Part shown: positions 1 to 7,726 of the stretch, one piece after another
Layout: each line of letters opens with the position of its first letter
Numbering within the stretch: position 1 is the stretch's first letter
NCBI GenBank assembly: GCA_937900485.1
Contig: CALCEL010000095.1
Span: 1 to 21,007 of the forward strand
Length of the DNA stretch: 21,007 nt
Direction: 5' to 3'
Source of the DNA: an uncultured Prevotellaceae bacterium
GTDB taxonomy: Bacteria > Bacteroidota > Bacteroidia > Bacteroidales > Bacteroidaceae
Made by a program: the position numbers and the translations under genes
Notes under the pieces: generated by a model
Database searches by the model: none
What the model saw: only the letters and a program-made list of their open reading frames with translations
Told to the model about the DNA's origin: nothing

Positions 1-42
1 CGCCGATGCGCAGAGAAACAAGAACAACACAATCCTTCTCAT
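1..42 (-). CDS. Partial secreted protein (signal peptide only)
   Basis: Only the first 14 codons are present; the gene runs off the left edge. They read MRRIVLFLFLCASA, a typical start of a Sec signal peptide: two arginines, then a hydrophobic core ending in small residues. The ATG lies one base after the ribE stop codon, so the gene is very probably co-transcribed with and downstream of ribE. Its function cannot be told from this fragment. Confidence 0.55.
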   Translation of the reverse strand, partial: MRRIVLFLFLCASA

Positions 43-43
43 A

Positions 44-646
44 TCATGACAGACTTTGTATTCTTGCAATATACTTACCGATGATGTCAAACTCGATGTT
101 CACCTTCGTGCCGACCTGTATCTGGTGGAAATTAGTATGCTCAAAGGTGTATGGTATGATATTCACCTGGAAAGAGTGGTCAGTGGAATTGCAGACAGTA
201 AGACTGACGCCATTGACCGTGACACTACCCTTGTCCACTGTCAGGTACCCCTTCTTCGCCATCTCGACATCCTTGTCATACTCGAAGGTGAACTCATAGG
301 AGCCTTGTCTGTCCTTCACGTCCACGCACAAGGCCGTCTGGTCGACATGTCCCTGAACGATATGTCCGTCGAGTCGTCCGTTCATCATCATCGAACGCTC
401 CACATTGACCTTGTCGCCCACCCTAAGCAGGCCGAGGTTACTTTTCTCCAGAGTCTCCTTCATTGCGGTCACGACGTACACATCATCCTTTATGTCAACA
501 ACGGTGAGGCAGACACCATTATGCGCAACGCTCTGATCTATCTTCAGTTCACCCACGAATGAGCATGTGAGGAAAAAATGCATATTCTCTTTTTCTCTCT
601 TCACCGCCACGACCGTGGCAAATTCTTCTACTATACCACTAAACAT
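44..646 (-). CDS. ribE: Riboflavin synthase, alpha subunit
   Basis: This enzyme performs the last step of riboflavin synthesis in the cytoplasm, dismutating two 6,7-dimethyl-8-ribityllumazine molecules into riboflavin and a pyrimidinedione. The 200-residue protein begins with the family hallmark MFSGIVEE. It has two tandem lumazine-binding beta-barrel halves (about 1-97 and 98-190), each carrying a matching motif, GVCLTV in the first and GVSLTV in the second. The frame stays open upstream to 736, but I chose the ATG at 646 because the hallmark starts there, the length then equals the family norm, and a promoter-like element (683-690) lies inside the extension. A secreted-protein gene follows one base after the stop. 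Some Bacteroidota annotations call this gene ribC. Confidence 0.95.
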   Translation of the reverse strand: MFSGIVEEFATVVAVKREKENMHFFLTCSFVGELKIDQSVAHNGVCLTVVDIKDDVYVVTAMKETLEKSNLGLLRVGDKVNVERSMMMNGRLDGHIVQGHVDQTALCVDVKDRQGSYEFTFEYDKDVEMAKKGYLTVDKGSVTVNGVSLTVCNSTDHSFQVNIIPYTFEHTNFHQIQVGTKVNIEFDIIGKYIARIQSLS

Positions 647-682
647 TGTTAATTTAGATTTAAATCTTATTAAATTCGAAGA

Positions 683-705
683 CAAAGATACCTCTTTTAT
701 GTCAA
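683..705 (-). promoter_or_regulatory. Bacteroidota-type promoter for ribE
   Basis: Read on the minus strand, 690-683 is TATCTTTG, a perfect TAnnTTTG -7 element. A TTG lies 19 bases upstream, just beyond 705 (around 710-712), where the -33 element is expected. The ribE ATG is about 37 bases downstream of the -7 element. This is a motif match only. Confidence 0.6.
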
Positions 706-712
706 TTTTCAA

Positions 713-720
713 TAACTTTG
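713..720 (+). promoter_or_regulatory. Bacteroidota-type promoter (-7 element) for lipoprotein and arabinofuranosidase
   Basis: TAACTTTG at 713-720, continuing as TTTGCA, is a perfect TAnnTTTG element 40 bases before the lipoprotein ATG at 761. I see no clear -33 TTG at the usual distance. It faces away from the ribE promoter about 25 bases to its left, so the region is a divergent promoter. Confidence 0.5.
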
Positions 721-760
721 CATGAAAACAAAGCAATTAACTTAAAACTGACGGACCTAA

Positions 761-1189
761 ATGAGTAACAAAAACATCTATTTCGCTTTCATTCTTATAT
801 TATCATCTGTCATGCAACTAACCTCATGCAAAGATGACGAGGCGAAGTTCACGGCACCGACATTCTCTGGCGTCACGGTGGAGCCTAATCCGTGCCACGA
901 GGGAGACTCAATAACCATCACCTTCAACTACGCCGACAAGGGGCAGAACTGGTATTACTTCAAGCAGAACATCAGCATAGACGGTGTCACGGTGTTCAGC
1001 GGCACAAAAAGCACCAACTACTTCCTGTCCAGCACTCCATACGTATCTACCGTGGCTCCGACAGCCGGCACCCACAGCGTCAGCATCAGCGGGGCCCTTG
1101 CACCGACAGCCGGCACCGCGCTGTACGTGGAGCTACAGCAATACACCACGACGTTTGAGGTCAGCGCCGACGACGAGTCAGAGGAATGA
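761..1189 (+). CDS. Small surface-exposed lipoprotein, unknown function
   Basis: A 142-residue predicted lipoprotein. Residues 1-22 form a signal peptide with a lipobox ending Leu20-Thr-Ser-Cys23, so Cys23 should be lipidated. The residues after it (K-D-D-E) resemble the acidic export signal that sends Bacteroidota lipoproteins to the outer face of the outer membrane. The rest is rich in Thr, Ser, Val and Tyr and looks like a single beta-sandwich domain of about 110 residues, perhaps binding or structural. A six-residue motif, APTAGT, occurs twice near residues 100-120. The arabinofuranosidase gene starts 78 bases downstream with no terminator between, so the two are probably co-transcribed. 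A glycan-related role is inferred from that neighbour only. Confidence 0.75.
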   Translation: MSNKNIYFAFILILSSVMQLTSCKDDEAKFTAPTFSGVTVEPNPCHEGDSITITFNYADKGQNWYYFKQNISIDGVTVFSGTKSTNYFLSSTPYVSTVAPTAGTHSVSISGALAPTAGTALYVELQQYTTTFEVSADDESEE

Positions 1190-1267
1190 CAACCTATTGT
1201 CTCACGAGACATAGACAACAACAAGCAAAGCCTGATGATAAAACCAAATAACAAATAATAGTTCACA

Positions 1268-3721
1268 ATGAGACATTTTTTAACGACCGCACTACTTATC
1301 GCATCTGCCTCATCATGGGCAAATCACCCAGACTCTGTGTTTGTCAAATCGCATAACACCGATCCGTCAGACGGTTTGAAAGTTTCTTACTCGTCAGACA
1401 AGAAGACATGGATCCCGATCGGGAACCATAACCTCTTCAAGAGCGACTACGGCCCATGGGGAGCAGAAAAGAAAATGTACTACCCTGTACTGAGATATGA
1501 CGGCGAGACATTCATGGCTGAGTTCATACCTAACCCGAAAAATCCTCAGATAGCCACAACACAGTCAAAGGACCTGTTCCTATGGAAACCACAAGACTAC
1601 CCTACACTCTCCGCAGCGGATTTCGACAAGAAGAAGTCACAGCTGGAACACGAGTCTAAGGAAAACATCATCAAAGTCCCATACAAAGTCGTGGAGGACC
1701 TGGTCAACAAGGTTCAGGCCGCTGAACTCAGGGCACAATGGGAGGGCGAGAGAATCACCACCAAGGCTCTCGAAGGATTCAAGAAGGAGATGACGACCGA
1801 CTTGTCGTTCGACATGAATGACAAGAAGAACATCTCACCCGAGCTTGTCGGCATATTCTTTGAGGACATCAACTATGCCGCCGACGGAGGTCTCTACGCC
1901 GAGCTGATACAGAACAGGGACTTCGAGTACACATCGGAAGACCATGGCGGCTGGAACGCAAAAACGGCATGGACGTTAGAAGGTGAGGGAGCAGAGTGGC
2001 TCATCTCCGACAAAGAGCCTATCCACAAGAACAACGCACACTACTCAATACTGAAAAGCACGTCCAAAGGCGCCAGACTCGTCAACGAGGGATGGGACGG
2101 CATAACAGTGAAAGCAAAAGAGAAATACAACTTGTCAATATTCGTCAAGGGTAACGGCAAGCTGAAGGTGAGCCTGGTCAGCAAGGACAATGTCATAGCC
2201 TCAACAACCGTCAGTGCCACAGCGAGATGGAAACAGCAGAAGGCCGTTCTCAGCGCAGCCAAAGACGCTGACGACGCCAAGCTGGTCATCGAGCCGCTGC
2301 AGGAAGGCGAGATATGCGTAGACTTCGTGTCTCTCTTCCCGCAAAAGACATTCAAAGGACGCGCCAACGGCATGAGAAGCGACCTGGCACAGACACTGGC
2401 AAACCTCAAGCCGAGATTCGTGCGTTTCCCAGGAGGATGCGCGTCACACGGACAAGGCATAGACAATATCTATCACTGGCAGGCTACCGTCGGTGAGCTG
2501 TGGGAGAGACAGTCAGACATGAACATCTGGCATTACCACCAAAGCCGAGGCATCGGATTCTATGAGTACTTCCAGTTCTGCGAGGACATAGGAGCTGAGC
2601 CTCTGCCAGTGCTCGCGGCCGGCGTGCCTTGCCAGAACTCATGGAAAGGCGGAAGCGGACAGCAAGGCGGACTGCCATTCGAGAAGGACCTCAACGGCAA
2701 AGCTTCGCCATACACATACAACGGCAAGCCACTGACCATGGAGTCTTACCTGCAGGAGCTGCTCGACCTTATCGAGTGGGCCAACGGAGACGCCAAGACC
2801 AGCGACTTGGCTAAGATGAGGGCAAAGGCTGGACACCCGAAACCATTCAACCTTAAGTACTTAGGCATCGGAAACGAGGATCTCATAGGAGACGTATTCA
2901 CGGAACGATACCTGTTCCTCATCAACGGAGTGAAGAAAGCGCACCCAGAGATAACCATCGTGGGCACAGTGGGACCATTCTGGGAAGGCTCTGACTACGA
3001 GGAAGGATGGAGACTCGCCAGAGAAAACAAAATCGACGTCGTGGACGAGCATTATTACAACTCTGTGGGATGGTACCTGAACCACCAGGACTACTACGAC
3101 AAGTACGACAGACAAGGCACGAAGGTCTATCTCGGCGAATGGGCAAGCAAGGGCAACCGTATGGAGAATGCGTTGGTTGAGGCTATACACCTGACCAATG
3201 TGGAACGCAACGCCGACGTCGTCATAATGTCAAGCTATGCGCCTCTTTTGGCAAAAGAAGGACACACTCAATGGAACCCGGACCTTATTTACTTCAACAA
3301 TAAGGAGGTGAAGCCGACACCTAACTATTATGTTCAAATGCTCTTCGGTCAGAATGCGGGAGACGAGTACGTGTACTCGTCCGTCAACGTCAGCCCTGAC
3401 ACTAAGGACATCAACAACGGAAGGGAAATCAAACACGATGCGGAGAAGAGAGTGAAAAGCTCCGTCGTAGTGGACAAAGAGACAGGTGACGTCATCATAA
3501 AACTCGTCAACGCCATACCTTGCGACAACATGTTCAACATCTCAATGGAGAATCTCAGCGGTTATGACAAGAAAGCGAGATTGACTTATATTAGCGGAAA
3601 CGTGAATGACAAGTCAATAAAAGAGCCTGTCAGCAAAGACATCGACATCGACAATAGTTTCCAACATAAGATGCCGGCTTACTCTGTCGCGGTAATAAGA
3701 ATTAAGCAAGCCAAGAAGTAA
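1268..3721 (+). CDS. Secreted alpha-L-arabinofuranosidase, GH51-like
   Basis: An 817-residue exported glycoside hydrolase predicted to remove terminal alpha-L-arabinofuranose from arabinan or arabinoxylan. Residues 1-18 are a signal peptide ending in Ser-Ser-Trp-Ala. Residues 19 to about 120 form an extra N-terminal domain, with a following helical linker. The catalytic part starts near 175 with the family segment around ELVGIFFEDINYAADGGLYAE and contains an inserted carbohydrate-binding-like beta domain (about 215-365). The barrel resumes with RFVRFPGGCASHG. Glu537 in Gly-Asn-Glu is the likely acid/base, and Glu624 in Gly-Glu-Trp the likely nucleophile. A beta-sandwich closes the protein (about 735-817). 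It follows the surface lipoprotein and ends in a hairpin terminator. No SusC/SusD pair is visible here. Family assignment is strong; the exact substrate is unknown. Confidence 0.92.
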   Translation: MRHFLTTALLIASASSWANHPDSVFVKSHNTDPSDGLKVSYSSDKKTWIPIGNHNLFKSDYGPWGAEKKMYYPVLRYDGETFMAEFIPNPKNPQIATTQSKDLFLWKPQDYPTLSAADFDKKKSQLEHESKENIIKVPYKVVEDLVNKVQAAELRAQWEGERITTKALEGFKKEMTTDLSFDMNDKKNISPELVGIFFEDINYAADGGLYAELIQNRDFEYTSEDHGGWNAKTAWTLEGEGAEWLISDKEPIHKNNAHYSILKSTSKGARLVNEGWDGITVKAKEKYNLSIFVKGNGKLKVSLVSKDNVIASTTVSATARWKQQKAVLSAAKDADDAKLVIEPLQEGEICVDFVSLFPQKTFKGRANGMRSDLAQTLANLKPRFVRFPGGCASHGQGIDNIYHWQATVGELWERQSDMNIWHYHQSRGIGFYEYFQFCEDIGAEPLPVLAAGVPCQNSWKGGSGQQGGLPFEKDLNGKASPYTYNGKPLTMESYLQELLDLIEWANGDAKTSDLAKMRAKAGHPKPFNLKYLGIGNEDLIGDVFTERYLFLINGVKKAHPEITIVGTVGPFWEGSDYEEGWRLARENKIDVVDEHYYNSVGWYLNHQDYYDKYDRQGTKVYLGEWASKGNRMENALVEAIHLTNVERNADVVIMSSYAPLLAKEGHTQWNPDLIYFNNKEVKPTPNYYVQMLFGQNAGDEYVYSSVNVSPDTKDINNGREIKHDAEKRVKSSVVVDKETGDVIIKLVNAIPCDNMFNISMENLSGYDKKARLTYISGNVNDKSIKEPVSKDIDIDNSFQHKMPAYSVAVIRIKQAKK

Positions 3722-3763
3722 GCGCACATACTGACTTTGTGATAACACAACAGTACAAGTAAC

Positions 3764-3810
3764 AATCCGCAACACCAGACTCATCAGAAGGCGTTGCGGA
3801 TTCTTTTTTT
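3764..3810 (+). terminator. Rho-independent terminator after the arabinofuranosidase
   Basis: A perfect 10-bp stem (3764-3773 with 3793-3802, AATCCGCAAC paired with its complement) encloses a 19-base loop and is followed by a run of seven T (3804-3810). It lies 43 bases after the arabinofuranosidase stop codon. Confidence 0.85.
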
Positions 3811-3878
3811 ATATTCACACACTAATACATGATACAAAAACGTAACCAGATTTCCTATCAGCACTCCCATTTTTCACT

Positions 3879-4051
3879 GTCCTAAACTCCACTTTTTCCA
3901 TTGACACATGACAACGGAAAAATGACTTCCGCAATTTTCCCGTGTCTTATTCGGCGTCTGAAAATCTTAGGTTAGGACGTTGAAAAGTTCAGGTTAGGAT
4001 TTTAAAATTCTCAGACCTGCGTATAGACTATATCCTAACCTGAGAATTTCA
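3879..4051. repeat. Cluster of four AGGTTAGGA-type repeats
   Basis: A unit of about 20 bases, roughly TGAAAAnnTTAGGTTAGGAT, occurs at 3959-3978 (+), 3981-4000 (+) and, inverted, at 4032-4051. The 3981 and inverted copies match at 17 of 20 positions. A more diverged inverted copy, whose complement ends AGTTTAGGAC, sits at 3879-3900. The two direct copies start 22 bases apart. The 3989-4000 and 4032-4043 arms form a perfect 12-bp inverted repeat. A second one of 10 bp pairs 4005-4014 with 4040-4049, so the right arms overlap and the two pairings compete. Confidence 0.7.
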
Positions 4052-4142
4052 AAAAAGAGATACAAGTTTTTTAAATTACTTGTTTTAAGATTATCAGCAA
4101 GTTAACCTGTTTTTGGCGAAAAATATGCATAGGAAATTTCGT

Positions 4143-4407
4143 CACAAGCCAAATTGTCCGTTATTCCACCTTTATTATTGCTGACAAAGGCTTGTGCTTA
4201 TATGTATAAGAAGCGTCTGAATGTCTAAAGCATAATATAGAGTTTATGTTGTAGATGACAGTCATTTCCTCTTTGCATATTTGCTGCAAAGGAATAAAGT
4301 CTTCTTTTGTTATAAATGGTCTGTTAGATGGTGTTATTATCTCGTTATAAATGTGTGACTTATCATATTTATGTATATGTTGTCGTGTGAAAGACGAGAC
4401 ATCTAAC
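4143..4407. other. Possible structured non-coding RNA region
   Basis: Three hairpins follow one another. The first pairs CACAAGCC (4143-4150) with 4189-4196 and, nested, TTGTC (4154-4158) with GACAA (4183-4187). The second pairs 4266-4269 plus 4272-4277 with 4285-4294. The third pairs GTTAGATG (4323-4330) with 4400-4407 and CTCGT (4341-4345) with 4394-4398. I recognise no known RNA family, and a transcription direction cannot be assigned. Confidence 0.3.
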
Positions 4408-4678
4408 GCTCTGTGCTCATGAAGAAATAATGATGATAAAAGTAATATTTTCTATGTTTTATTTTGTTCTTTTTTAATTTAAATCTACACTTTGCAGTGT
4501 GAAAGCATTGTCGATTATTACCCCGATGAATAAAAAATATTTTCTATAATTAATTGTTTGATAAATCCACACAAGCTGCATTATTATGCTGATTATGTTG
4601 AATATAGTAGTATTTGTTTTTCACGTTCTCCAAGATCCAAGCATTACTATTTTGACTAAATGTGGTATAAATTAAGAG

Positions 4679-4712
4679 ATGAGGATATGTCGTTAAGGCA
4701 TATCCTCATTTT
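4679..4712 (+). terminator. Perfect hairpin, possible terminator
   Basis: Arms of 11 bp (4679-4689 and 4699-4709, ATGAGGATATG with its complement) enclose a 9-base loop and are followed by only four T. No gene ends just upstream, so it may terminate an unrecognised transcript or simply be a structured element. Confidence 0.4.
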
Positions 4713-4814
4713 CAGTGGAAAGCTAATATCACGAATGAGTTCCTTTTCAACGTCAATGCGCCATGCACATAGAAAAACTAATAATGGTTACAACCTTCCG
4801 CAGGGGAGTTTTGA

Positions 4815-4853
4815 GAGAAAAAGAGATGAGCCCGACATAACAAGCGGGCTCAT
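4815..4853 (-). terminator. Terminator of the seven-gene minus-strand operon
   Basis: A 9-bp GC-rich stem (4826-4834 with 4845-4853, containing GAGCCCG) encloses a 10-base loop. Read on the minus strand it is followed by TCTCTTTTTC. It lies about 55 bases after the stop codon of the CbiK-type gene, where the operon should end. Confidence 0.65.
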
Positions 4854-4908
4854 ATCATACCTATAATACAAATGAAGTGTGACAGAAAGTCAGTCTCTCA
4901 TCGTTCCT

Positions 4909-5838
4909 TCATTTGTTGACCATCGTTTTTAACTCAAGTGAAGAATAGACTTTATGTGTCTGTGTATATTTAGCATGTTTGACATACACATCATTTATCT
5001 TGTCATTCTCTCCGAGTCCGTGTGCCAGGACCTTAACTTTAAATCCCTCGTCCTCAAGTTTCTTCTTCCATTTACCAGACAAGTCATTCTTGACGTGCTC
5101 ACCAGCAGTAAAGAGGAACGGGATAAGATTCACCTTCTTGAACCCCGACTTTCTCAGTGTTCGCACGAGGTTGTCCATAGTAGGGAATCCCTCAATAGTA
5201 GCTACCGTCCAGTTGGAGTAGCCCTTATCCTTGACTATATAATCGAGCATAGTATACTGTGAGTTCTTCGCTCCCTTAGACCCATGACACACCAGGACAT
5301 TCATGGACTTCTTGTCCTTCACTATCTCTTTCTCTGCATCGATGACCGCCTCATAGTCCTCCGGATTTCTCAGCAAAGGCTGGCTGACACGTATGGACTT
5401 GAACTGTGTCTTGTAGTTGTTCACCACATAATTAAGATAGTCGTTCTCTGTTCCCTCAATGATGTACGAAGGTTGTACGAGCACATGTGTGAAACCATCC
5501 AGTTTAAGTTGGTCGAGCACCTCCTGCGGCGTATATTTCACGATCTGACGCTCACGCAGTTTATAGATAATGACGCTGGATGTCCACGCCTCTCTGAAGT
5601 CATAGTCAGGAAACGCTTCCTTGAGACGGTTGTTAAGACGTTCTATGCTCATCACACGAGCCACGTCATTGGAGGTGCCGAAGTACACAGCGACAACGGC
5701 GGCCTTATCACCTTTTCTCATGTCGCCGAACATGTCCGACTCCATAACAGTGTTCTGCGCCTGTGCGTTTGTCAAGCAGATAGCCATGGACGCAAGGCAG
5801 ATGACTCTACGTAAAAAGATTGTCAGTGTGCGTCTCAT
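4909..5838 (-). CDS. cbiK: Exported CbiK-family chelatase (sirohydrochlorin cobaltochelatase-like)
   Basis: This 309-residue protein belongs to the CbiK family, which inserts cobalt into sirohydrochlorin in anaerobic B12 synthesis. The signature blocks are present in order: Cys-His185-Gly near the middle, AGEHVKND with His248, and GLGEN near the C-terminus. His185 and His248 match the two metal-handling histidines of Salmonella CbiK. Residues 1-27 are a clear signal peptide ending Ala-Gln-Ala, so the protein should act in the periplasm, as does CbiKP of Desulfovibrio. In the VQxLHxIxG block the usual histidine is Tyr125 (VQPSYIIEG). The ATG overlaps the stop of the M6 protease gene by four bases (ATGA), implying coupled translation. 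It is the last gene of the operon. Iron or haem-related chelation is an alternative to cobalt. Confidence 0.85.
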   Translation of the reverse strand: MRRTLTIFLRRVICLASMAICLTNAQAQNTVMESDMFGDMRKGDKAAVVAVYFGTSNDVARVMSIERLNNRLKEAFPDYDFREAWTSSVIIYKLRERQIVKYTPQEVLDQLKLDGFTHVLVQPSYIIEGTENDYLNYVVNNYKTQFKSIRVSQPLLRNPEDYEAVIDAEKEIVKDKKSMNVLVCHGSKGAKNSQYTMLDYIVKDKGYSNWTVATIEGFPTMDNLVRTLRKSGFKKVNLIPFLFTAGEHVKNDLSGKWKKKLEDEGFKVKVLAHGLGENDKINDVYVKHAKYTQTHKVYSSLELKTMVNK

Positions 5839-7673
5839 CTAACTAATATTTTTTTCATTTCCACCCCGTCTTTCATGATGTATACACCTGGGGTGGTTGG
5901 CTCTCCCGCTAAGCGGACACCGTCTAAAGTGTAATACACGACAGATGTGTAGGCAGACTTCACGTCAGAGACACCAGCCGCCGCACCACCCATGAAATCG
6001 AAGGATATCAGTCCGTCAGTCTCAGTAATATCTGTCACAGGCTTATTCATGTAGTATGTGCCGTCGGTATTTTTATTATACAACTTACCGCCAGCGGAGA
6101 GATGTGACGTGTTTGTCAGCTCTTTGACCTTGCCTGTGCCCGGGAACGGGTCTCCAGCATAGTTCGACTCGGACACTGAGTAGTAAGTGCCACTACTAGT
6201 CTGTACCAACCTTCCGTACTTTCCGTCCGCAGGGATGATGGTCATCCTCTGGTGTGAGGCTTCAGTATTTACCTGATTGTTTACCCAGATAACCGTATCA
6301 TGATCCACATGAATGGCAAGCATACCATGTATATCAGTATATTCATTCACGTATGAGAACCATTTCTGGTCTTGTCTGTTCTCCAGAGTGAAGAATTCAT
6401 CACTGCATCCATCATTGTAAATGACATACGCCACAGCAGTATCCTCAAGAGACGGCATGTCAGTGACGGTGCAAGGTGAGTCCAGCTCTTTGAAATCCAG
6501 CCAACCAGCGAACCATCTCTCGTACGCAGAATATCCGCAAGGCACTTCTCCATTCTGGTCAGGTCCATTGTAACTACCAGAATCAAGCAAGTCCCACGAA
6601 CCCATTCCGAAACCGCCATCATACGATATGTCGTAGAAATCCGGCAGTCCAAGACAATGGCTAAACTCATGACACGCCGTGCCAATGCCGTTCATACTCA
6701 TCCCATCGGAACCGAGCTCACAGCTCATGGCATAAGTGTCGATGACAACGTTGTCGAGAGTCAGAGGGCCTGTACCGTCACCATTCTCAACGCCGCTTGA
6801 CAACTCGTACTCGTGAGGCCAGATAGTTGAGTCTGTGCCGCCGCTCGCCTCTCCCATACCTGCATATATGATATAAACCTGATCCACTTCTCCATCGCCG
6901 TCCCAGTCATAATTTGAGAAGTCCACACCAAGTTCATCAGCCAACCTACAAGCCTCTATCGTCAGTGCGCAGACATACTTGTCATCTCCCATTCTGTCAT
7001 TCGCTCCATAGTAAGAGTAAGCCTTTGACACTTTGACAGGTCCTACGACATCGAACGAAAGGTCAAACTGTCCGTAGCTCTGGTCGTAGAAAAAGTCATG
7101 CACAGAACCGACGTGGTTATTCTCGCTATAGCCCTCAAGATTGAACATATTGTCGAACACCTTTTGCGTGTGCGAGGTTTTCATGCTCAGGTTTGAGAAG
7201 TTGACGAGGATAACAATACCTTTCTTCTTTCCCTTATATGAGGTGTTGAGACCAAACGTCTTACGTCCCTTCGTCTGTGATGCTATATTAGCTCTCTTCT
7301 TAGCCAGACGTGTATTATTTCTCTTGTTAAATCGCACTGACCATATAGAGTCTGCTGCAGATCTCACGTTTCCCTGATTCGCTTTTATAAACGTCTTCTC
7401 ATCCTCACCACGTCCGTCACTGTTGTGCGCCAAAACGTCAGAAGCCACAAGACAGCCGTCCTCAAACAGAGCGTAATAATATGAGTCGTCAGACTTAACG
7501 ACTGGCACTCCATCTGTAGTAGAATAAAAATGGGAACTCTCATCTCCGACGAGCACAAGACTCAGGCTTGTACCATCGTTTTGTAGGTAAGTGAAAGGAT
7601 TTTTCTTAGCTGGCACGGCAAACATCGATGTCATCATCGTCAATGCCAGCAGAAACAACAATAATCTTCTCAT
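5835..7673 (-). CDS. Secreted M6-family zinc metalloprotease with C-terminal sorting domain
   Basis: A 612-residue secreted protease of the immune-inhibitor-A/M6 type. Residues 1-20 are a signal peptide (MRRLLLFLLALTMM and on). A propeptide-like region to about 145 precedes the catalytic domain. Zinc ligands are seen in His335-Glu336-Phe-Ser-His339 followed by Cys-Leu-Gly-Leu-Pro-Asp345, the HExxHxxGxxD pattern. Near residue 260 a DWDGDGEVD stretch looks like a calcium loop. The end (YTLDGVRL, then GVYIMKDGVEM and KKILVR) resembles the C-terminal domain used by the type IX secretion system in Prevotella. The frame continues upstream to a GTG at 7730 overlapping the ATPase stop, but I prefer ATG 7673 because the signal peptide starts there. 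Its stop overlaps the chelatase start. The substrate is unknown. Confidence 0.88.
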   Translation of the reverse strand: MRRLLLFLLALTMMTSMFAVPAKKNPFTYLQNDGTSLSLVLVGDESSHFYSTTDGVPVVKSDDSYYYALFEDGCLVASDVLAHNSDGRGEDEKTFIKANQGNVRSAADSIWSVRFNKRNNTRLAKKRANIASQTKGRKTFGLNTSYKGKKKGIVILVNFSNLSMKTSHTQKVFDNMFNLEGYSENNHVGSVHDFFYDQSYGQFDLSFDVVGPVKVSKAYSYYGANDRMGDDKYVCALTIEACRLADELGVDFSNYDWDGDGEVDQVYIIYAGMGEASGGTDSTIWPHEYELSSGVENGDGTGPLTLDNVVIDTYAMSCELGSDGMSMNGIGTACHEFSHCLGLPDFYDISYDGGFGMGSWDLLDSGSYNGPDQNGEVPCGYSAYERWFAGWLDFKELDSPCTVTDMPSLEDTAVAYVIYNDGCSDEFFTLENRQDQKWFSYVNEYTDIHGMLAIHVDHDTVIWVNNQVNTEASHQRMTIIPADGKYGRLVQTSSGTYYSVSESNYAGDPFPGTGKVKELTNTSHLSAGGKLYNKNTDGTYYMNKPVTDITETDGLISFDFMGGAAAGVSDVKSAYTSVVYYTLDGVRLAGEPTTPGVYIMKDGVEMKKILVR

Positions 7674-7726
7674 ACTTGTTATATATTTGTAATTCGTTTT
7701 TTCCCCACAAAACCACAAGAGGAAAA

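Larger units (their letters stand above)
3722..4908. other. AT-rich intergenic region without a convincing gene
   Basis: About 1.2 kb separates the arabinofuranosidase from the CbiK-type chelatase gene. Neither strand has an open frame that looks like a protein. The stretch contains a terminator at 3764-3810, four copies of an AGGTTAGGA-type repeat (3879-4051), three hairpins with long arms (4143-4196, 4266-4294, 4323-4407), a perfect 11-bp-arm hairpin (4679-4709) and a terminator-like hairpin for the minus-strand operon (4826-4853). Composition is clearly more AT-rich than the flanking genes, most so in 4200-4660. Confidence 0.7.

Noticed and set aside
2041..2466. Long minus-strand open frames inside the arabinofuranosidase gene
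   Set aside because: These are shadows of the strong plus-strand gene, whose frame holds all the family motifs.
4660..4866. 68-codon plus-strand open frame in the gene-free region
   Set aside because: It runs through a perfect hairpin (4679-4709) and the operon terminator (4826-4853), has no protein-like pattern and no promoter I can identify.
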